This document shows, one piece after another, positions 59,512-64,000 of a stretch of DNA of 64,000 nucleotides. This DNA comes from Lycorma delicatula (lineage: Eukaryota > Arthropoda > Insecta > Hemiptera > Fulgoridae). The stretch spans positions 150,146,575 to 150,210,574 of the forward strand of contig NC_134455.1 in the NCBI RefSeq assembly GCF_047948215.1. Direction: 5' to 3'. A program made the position numbers and the translations under genes. The notes beneath the pieces are model-generated. The model ran no database searches. It saw only the letters and a list, made by a program, of their open reading frames with translations, and was not told the DNA's origin. Position 1 is the first letter of the stretch. Each line of letters starts with the position of its first letter.

Positions 59512-60790
59512 ACGAGGTCTGTATATAAAGTAATGAGACTAGTTTTATTGACAGCCAAAGTGGCAACACTGTAAAGTTACTAGTAAACGTATGGTTATAT
59601 GAACACCAGATTTATATTAGGTATTAATATATTTAGCGAAACAAAAAATATTTTAACAAAATTTTATGCAACAAGTTTTTGTTGTGTTACAAAAATAAGT
59701 GATACTAATTATTAGCAACATTGTGCAATCAAGTTTTGTGTTAATGCTACTGAAACTTTTTCAAAATTAAAAAGGGTGAATGCTCTGTTACAATCCCAAG
59801 TTTTTAGGTAGTTTAATGCATTTTCAGGTAGCCGGGAATCAGTTGCAGATGATCCATGCTCTGGAAGACTGTTAACGTCAAAAAGTGACGACAAGTTGAG
59901 CAAATCAGAGACTTGATATGATACGATTCGTGATTAACTGTCAGAATGATTGCAGAACAATTGAATTTGAACCGTACCACAGTCCATCAAATTTTGACAA
60001 AAAAATTGGACATGAAATAGTTTGTGCAAAATTGGTCCCAAAAAAGCTCTCTGTGAACAGAAAAACAACAGGGTGGAAGCGTGCTGCGATCTTCTAGGGC
60101 AAATTGAAACTGATCCTCATGTTCTAAAAAATGTTATTACTGGTGATGAATCTTGGATATTTGAGTACGACCCAGAAACAAAATGCCAGAGCAAGGAGTG
60201 GCACACTTCAAACTCACCATGTTACTAAAAAGCAAAAATAACAAATCAAAAATCAAAATTATGCCAATTTGTTTCTTCAATAGTAATGGCATTTTCCATA
60301 AGGAGTTTTTGCCTGCAGGACAGACTGTAAATCAATATTTTTACTGAGAAATTCTTGAAAGACTGGAAAAGATTGCCTGCGTGAAACTGGCCATCAAAGA
60401 CAACTGGGTGCTGTAACATGACAATGCACCTTGTCACACTGCACTCTCAATTAATGAGTTTTTGGCAAAGAAAAACATTCGTGTAGTTCCTCAACCACCT
60501 TATTCACCTGACTTGAGTCCCTGTGACTTTTTCCTGTTCACAACTTTAAAAAAACACCTCAAAGGACACCATTTTGGAACAGTAGAAAACATAAAATAAA
60601 TGTAACCGACCATCTGAAGAATATTCCGGTTTCTGAGTTCCAATACTGCTATGAAGGTGGAAAAACCATTTGAAGCATTTCGTGGCTTCCCAAGGGAACT
60701 ATTTCAAAGGTGATAGAGTCCATGTATAATTAGACTGTAAATAAAAAGTTTTTCTGAACCAGACTCATTACTTAATTTGCAGTCCTTGTA
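59512..60790 (+). mobile_element. mariner element nested in the minus-strand LINE
   Basis: Inverted ends share 'aagtaatgag' (59531-59540) and 'ctcattactt' (60763-60772), with an outer, less exact 'acgaggtctg'/'cagtccttgt' pair. The LINE endonuclease is interrupted here and continues on both sides. It encodes a broken DD34D transposase on the plus strand. Confidence 0.8.
59790..60600 (+). pseudogene. mariner transposase (nested), broken
   Basis: FSGSRESVADDPCSGRL; MIAEQLNLNRTTVHQILTKK (helix-turn-helix); VITGDESWIFEYDPETKCQS with the first catalytic Asp; then HDNAPCHTALSINEFLAKKN and PPYSPDLSPCDFFLF with the second and third Asp 34 residues apart (DD34D). All catalytic residues are readable, but about eight stops or shifts break the frame. 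Confidence 0.85.
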
Positions 60791-61563
60791 TACTATAACT
60801 AAATCTTTTAGTAACATTCCAATCCTTAATGATGTTAATCAATCATTAATATAATATAGTTTCTGCACCCATTTTGGTACTTCATTCCTCATAATTATTG
60901 CCACTCCTTCCTTTCCTTTCTTTCTTCCAGAGTAGAATATTGTAACTTCGCCACTCTTTATTTCACCGTGTCCTTCCACCTTACTTCACTCAGTCCTAAT
61001 ATATCTATTTTATTTATCTTCATTTCCTTCATGAGATTCTCTGACTTTGTATTCTGTAACAAAGTCTTGAAATCCCAAGTTCATTTATGCAATCGAACCT
61101 TTAACTTCTTTTATTGTTTTTCTCAGAAATCCAAATGAGAAGCTATTTTTCAATTCCAGAACATTTAATTAAAAAAGACAGGATCATAGCATAATGCAAG
61201 GATCTTTAATACACTGGTTTATTGTTGCCTTCTAAATTTTAATTTTGTTCAATTCCTGAAGAATTTTCTCCACTTTTGTGAGTTTCCTATCCACAAGAAA
61301 TGAGTACCCTGTATTCAACACTGTTCATTCCTCCTCTGAGGAGGCCATTGACACTTGTAATGAGTTTCTCCTTATACTAGTAGTAACTTGGCCCCTTCTT
61401 TTATTAGCCACTGGTATAAACTAACAGTTGTTAATATATACAGTCTTCCTGTCTCTACCACAAGGAGGTGAATAACAGTATTTTCCCTTCACTGAATCTC
61501 AAAATTTTAAAGGGTCTCTTCCTAGATTCTTTAGTGTTTTTAAGAGGAAAGTATAATTTACTA

Positions 61564-62903
61564 TAAGGGTAATTCAAAAAGTAAAGGAAAATTATGATTT
61601 CCCTCCCAATAACATGTATGGCAGCAATGATTGTCATAACCTTTATCAGCCGTTCATTTAAAGTATTGTTTAAAAAACAATACTTCTGTTTAAAAGTACC
61701 TAAGCGACCTTCTGTTTAAAATGAGTGCTTGTTTGTCTGATTGCACCAAGGAAGAAATGCGAGCAGCAATACGTTTTCTCAGTTCAGAAGGGGTGAAACC
61801 GGCAGAGACTGTTCGTCGAGTGCAGCAGCAATATGGAGAGAGTTGTGCGAGTGGAAGCAAGATCTGCGAATGGATTGATCGCCTTAAAAAATGGTAAGAT
61901 TTCGTTCTGTGATGAACAGCGGCAAGGTAGGCCTCCACTTCAAAGACTAATGATAATATTGAAGCGGTTAAACAAATGATTCTCGGTAATCGACGAATTA
62001 CAGTTGATGACGTTGCAAGCGAGTTGAATATAAGCCACGGACCAGCATTTTCGATCATCCACGATTCTTTAAACTTTCGTAAAGTCTGTGCTCGCTGGGT
62101 TCCACGTCGATTGACCAGCATCCATAAAGAGAACGGTTCGAAAATTTCACATAAGCTTTTGAAACGTTATGAGGATGAAGAAGACTCATTTTTTAAGCGA
62201 ATAATAACCGTTGATGAGACACGGGTCATTCATTTTGAACCCGAGAGTAAGGACCAAGTTTAATGTGGAAACATCCTTCATATTCCACAGCAAAAAAGTT
62301 CAAAACTCAGATGTCTGTAGGAAAGGTGATGATGACGATATTCTGGGATATGGAATATTCACTTTTAGTTTACTTAATACCTAAAGGTCAATCGGTAAGC
62401 AGTGACAACTACTGTGAGCTACTGCGTTTACTGAAGCAAAAAAATCAAATCCAAAAGACGTGGTAAACTTTCTAAAGACGTGATTTTGCTTCAGGATAAC
62501 GCTTGTCCTCATACGGCCAAAAAAAAGTCCTTTAAAAAGTCCTTAGTCCTTTAAAAGTCTTTAAAAAAGTCCTTTATCTAGAAGTAGATCTCGGTTTTGA
62601 GGTGCTTGACCACTCTATATAGTCAGGACCTGGTTCCAAGCGATTTTCATCTTTTTGGCTAATTAAAAGAAATGTTGCGAGGGAATCATCGATTTAATGA
62701 GGCCATAGAAGCAGTGAAAAATTTGCTGCACACCAGACCGAAACCTTTCTTCTAGGAAAGGATTCAGAATCTCGTTAAAAGATGGACCAAGTACATAGAA
62801 GCAGGAGGGGATTATGTTGAAAAATAATGCATGTGTAACTTATGAGCGTACAAATAAATATCTTGATTCTTTGAATTTCACTTTACTTTTTGTCTTGCCC
62901 TCG
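61564..62903 (+). mobile_element. mariner element (third type)
   Basis: The ends 'agggtaattcaaaaagtaaa' (61566) and 'ctttactttttgtcttgccc' (62881-62900) are inverted copies with a few mismatches, and TA dinucleotides lie at the borders. It carries a broken transposase. A local reiteration of 'aagtcctttaaa'-like units at 62523-62575 lies in the catalytic region. Confidence 0.82.
61720..62826 (+). pseudogene. mariner transposase (third type), broken
   Basis: MSACLSDCTKEEMRAAIRFL, then SSEGVKPAETVRRVQQQYGE and SGSKICEWIDRLKK (HTH_48-type N-terminus); ILGNRRITVDDVASELNISH; CARWVPRRL; RIITVDETRVIHFEPESK with the first Asp; LQDNACPHTAKKK with the second; then a slipped, duplicated tract, and SQDLVPSDFHLF with the third, ending YIEAGGDYVEK. 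Stops near 61895 and 62262 and the slippage tract make it inactive. Confidence 0.82.
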
Positions 62904-63240
62904 TACTTTTAATTTTTTTTTTAGTTTAATATTAAAGTAACATGCTTAATGTCAGAAGATAATTTAATAAAATGACCTCATAGATATATTTCTGTTTGCG
63001 GGTACAAATGTCACTAGTTGAGTTTTGAAGTCGATCTTCTGTTTTAAGTAGACTAACATAACTAAATTTGCTTAAAAAAAAATTACATGTTGCTGTATAA
63101 ATGAAACTATCATGGTATTTAATAAACGTTTTATTGATGATTCTAGCTGCTATCTCCTGAGTGATTTTACAAACATTAATAGTCGTATTGAAGGGCACGT
63201 TAATTAATTTTTTATGTAAATTTTTTTATAATTTTAAACT
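62904..63240. other. no gene seen
   Basis: AT-rich spacer between the mariner and the partial Tigger-like element. Confidence 0.6.
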
Positions 63241-63241
63241 G

Positions 63242-64000
63242 CAGTAGGGCTTCTCTTCACCGAAATAATTGGGGTGTTGCCAGCTCGGATAACGGTATCC
63301 GTGGTTAACAGAAACCTTAAGTTTCGTTCTTGAATTCAGGCAACAAACGATATAATAACGAATCGGTAGCAGAATAAGCCACGAATTAAAATTTATTATA
63401 ACAATATTATTTTTATTTTATTTTACTGTATTTATTATTCTATAATAAAGTCAGTAGTCATTAATCTCTCTCGCATCGACTCGCATAAACTTTCTTAGTT
63501 TGATTTTTTAACAGAAAAGTCTGTCACCTTCCTTTGTCTTAACTGAGTAACACGGCCATGGCGATCACACGGCCATGGCGATCACGGTGGTTTGTACCAC
63601 CGATAAGTCAAGTAAAGGAACATAGTCTTATTTAATTAAAAAGTTCGCTCTTTACTAATTTTAAAGCCGTGTGCAGACGCTTCTTCCCTTGATCATAGTA
63701 TTTTCGATGTCAGCGTTCTAAAATTTAATACTTTCTCATCTGCGCTGTATACTTATTTTGGTCGCAGATATTCTGACTGAAGAAGAGCAGTACATTTTTT
63801 GATAAAATTAGCTGCGTTGTCAGTATCGGCAGATTATTTTTCCCTGATACGGCTAATTTTCTTATGCCGTGACGATTTCTAAATTTCTCCAGCCAGGCTT
63901 TTTCAGGCAGAAAGTGAAGTGTATCCGAACCGTTCAATTATTTTGTTAAGTTGAATAGCTTTTTCTTGTAAAATAGGGCTAGATACTGGTATCCCGAAGG
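63242..64000 (-). mobile_element. partial Tigger-like transposon, cut by window end
   Basis: It begins with 'cagtagggcttctcttcacc', a CAGT-type terminus as in Tigger/pogo elements, and continues past the window. A broken transposase N-terminal part lies on the minus strand (63720-64000). A 17-bp direct repeat with 'acacggccatggcgatca' occurs tandemly at 63550-63585. Confidence 0.55.
63720..64000 (-). pseudogene. Tigger-like transposase, N-terminal fragment
   Basis: From the window edge the minus strand reads GIPVSSPILQEKAIQLNKI, then after a frame slip AWLEKFRNRHGIRKLAVSGK, the CENP-B-type DNA-binding domain (KA..L.. and RHGIR motifs) of Tigger/jerky transposases. The catalytic part after it is not readable. 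The start lies beyond the window. Confidence 0.7.

Larger units (their letters stand above)
57660..61110 (-). mobile_element. decayed LINE, minus strand, split by a mariner
   Basis: Minus-strand readings from the right: an endonuclease start (KINKIDILGLSEVRW near 61010) and YSTLEERKERSGN-like sequence; then a mariner insertion (59512-60790); then CCKILMDAWNVVVRESEEV, an LVDERYKNSVKRANGLPGAD plus SSDH endonuclease end, QGCLSPTLF, ITFAGDMVILADG (the RT active site with FAGD for FADD), KNYKYLGTKVA, KAFEMWVWRKKDKIRW and WLGHVVRGSRIL near 57870. The order matches other RTE/CFDP2-like LINEs here, but it is a different, older subfamily. A long (AT)n run is at 58841-58886. Confidence 0.75.

Noticed and set aside
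1..64000. CRISPR arrays, bacterial operons or other prokaryotic systems
   Set aside because: Split genes, SINEs, LINEs and base composition are eukaryotic; no regularly spaced repeats were found.

Overview
The window is AT-rich eukaryotic DNA with long introns and many decayed transposable elements. The one host gene I can assemble with confidence is an insect-type laccase, so the source is an insect. Hemiptera is a plausible guess from the laccase lineage, but nothing in the sequence proves it.

Layout. 1-1724: non-coding upstream DNA with a fold-back repeat. 1735-27453 (+): a laccase-like multicopper oxidase in ten coding exons, with all splice phases consistent, 865 codons, a signal peptide, a low-complexity N-terminal extension, and every copper ligand of the four copper motifs intact. 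One intron uses a GC donor. The introns are full of insertions: a tRNA-derived SINE (intron 1), an exact 182-bp duplication (intron 3), a hAT transposon with an 8-bp target duplication (intron 4), a mariner-type element with ~430-460 bp inverted repeats carrying a nested LINE fragment, then a LINE remnant and a Penelope-like remnant with a SINE inside it (intron 6), and a nearly intact LINE with a 10-bp target duplication (intron 8).

28076-30289: a dead Tigger/pogo transposon. 34086-36330: the 5' half of an R1-clade LINE (Gag zinc knuckles and endonuclease, no reverse transcriptase). 38923-42580: a GC-richer LINE with a C-terminal restriction-like endonuclease, lying inside an (AAT)n microsatellite as Dong/R4-clade elements do. 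43690-47309: a nested pile made of a LINE fragment, a mariner with perfect 74-bp outer inverted repeats, a second mariner split by a SINE, and a deleted hAT. 47310-50990: a second, decayed copy of the intron-8 LINE. 51292-51455: a second SINE family. 53117-53161: a possible first coding exon of another gene. 55550-55840: another SINE. 56330-56960: decayed LINE. 57660-61110 (-): a decayed LINE split by a mariner. 61564-62903: another mariner. 63240-64000: the 3' part of a second Tigger-like element.

The laccase is predicted to be secreted and to oxidise phenolic substrates with reduction of oxygen to water. The other elements are parasitic and mostly dead. I see no new multi-gene system. The observations most worth checking are the GC splice donor, a possible alternative C-terminus, the Penelope inverted-arm structure, the microsatellite-targeted LINE, the 3'-lacking R1 element and the nested composite.
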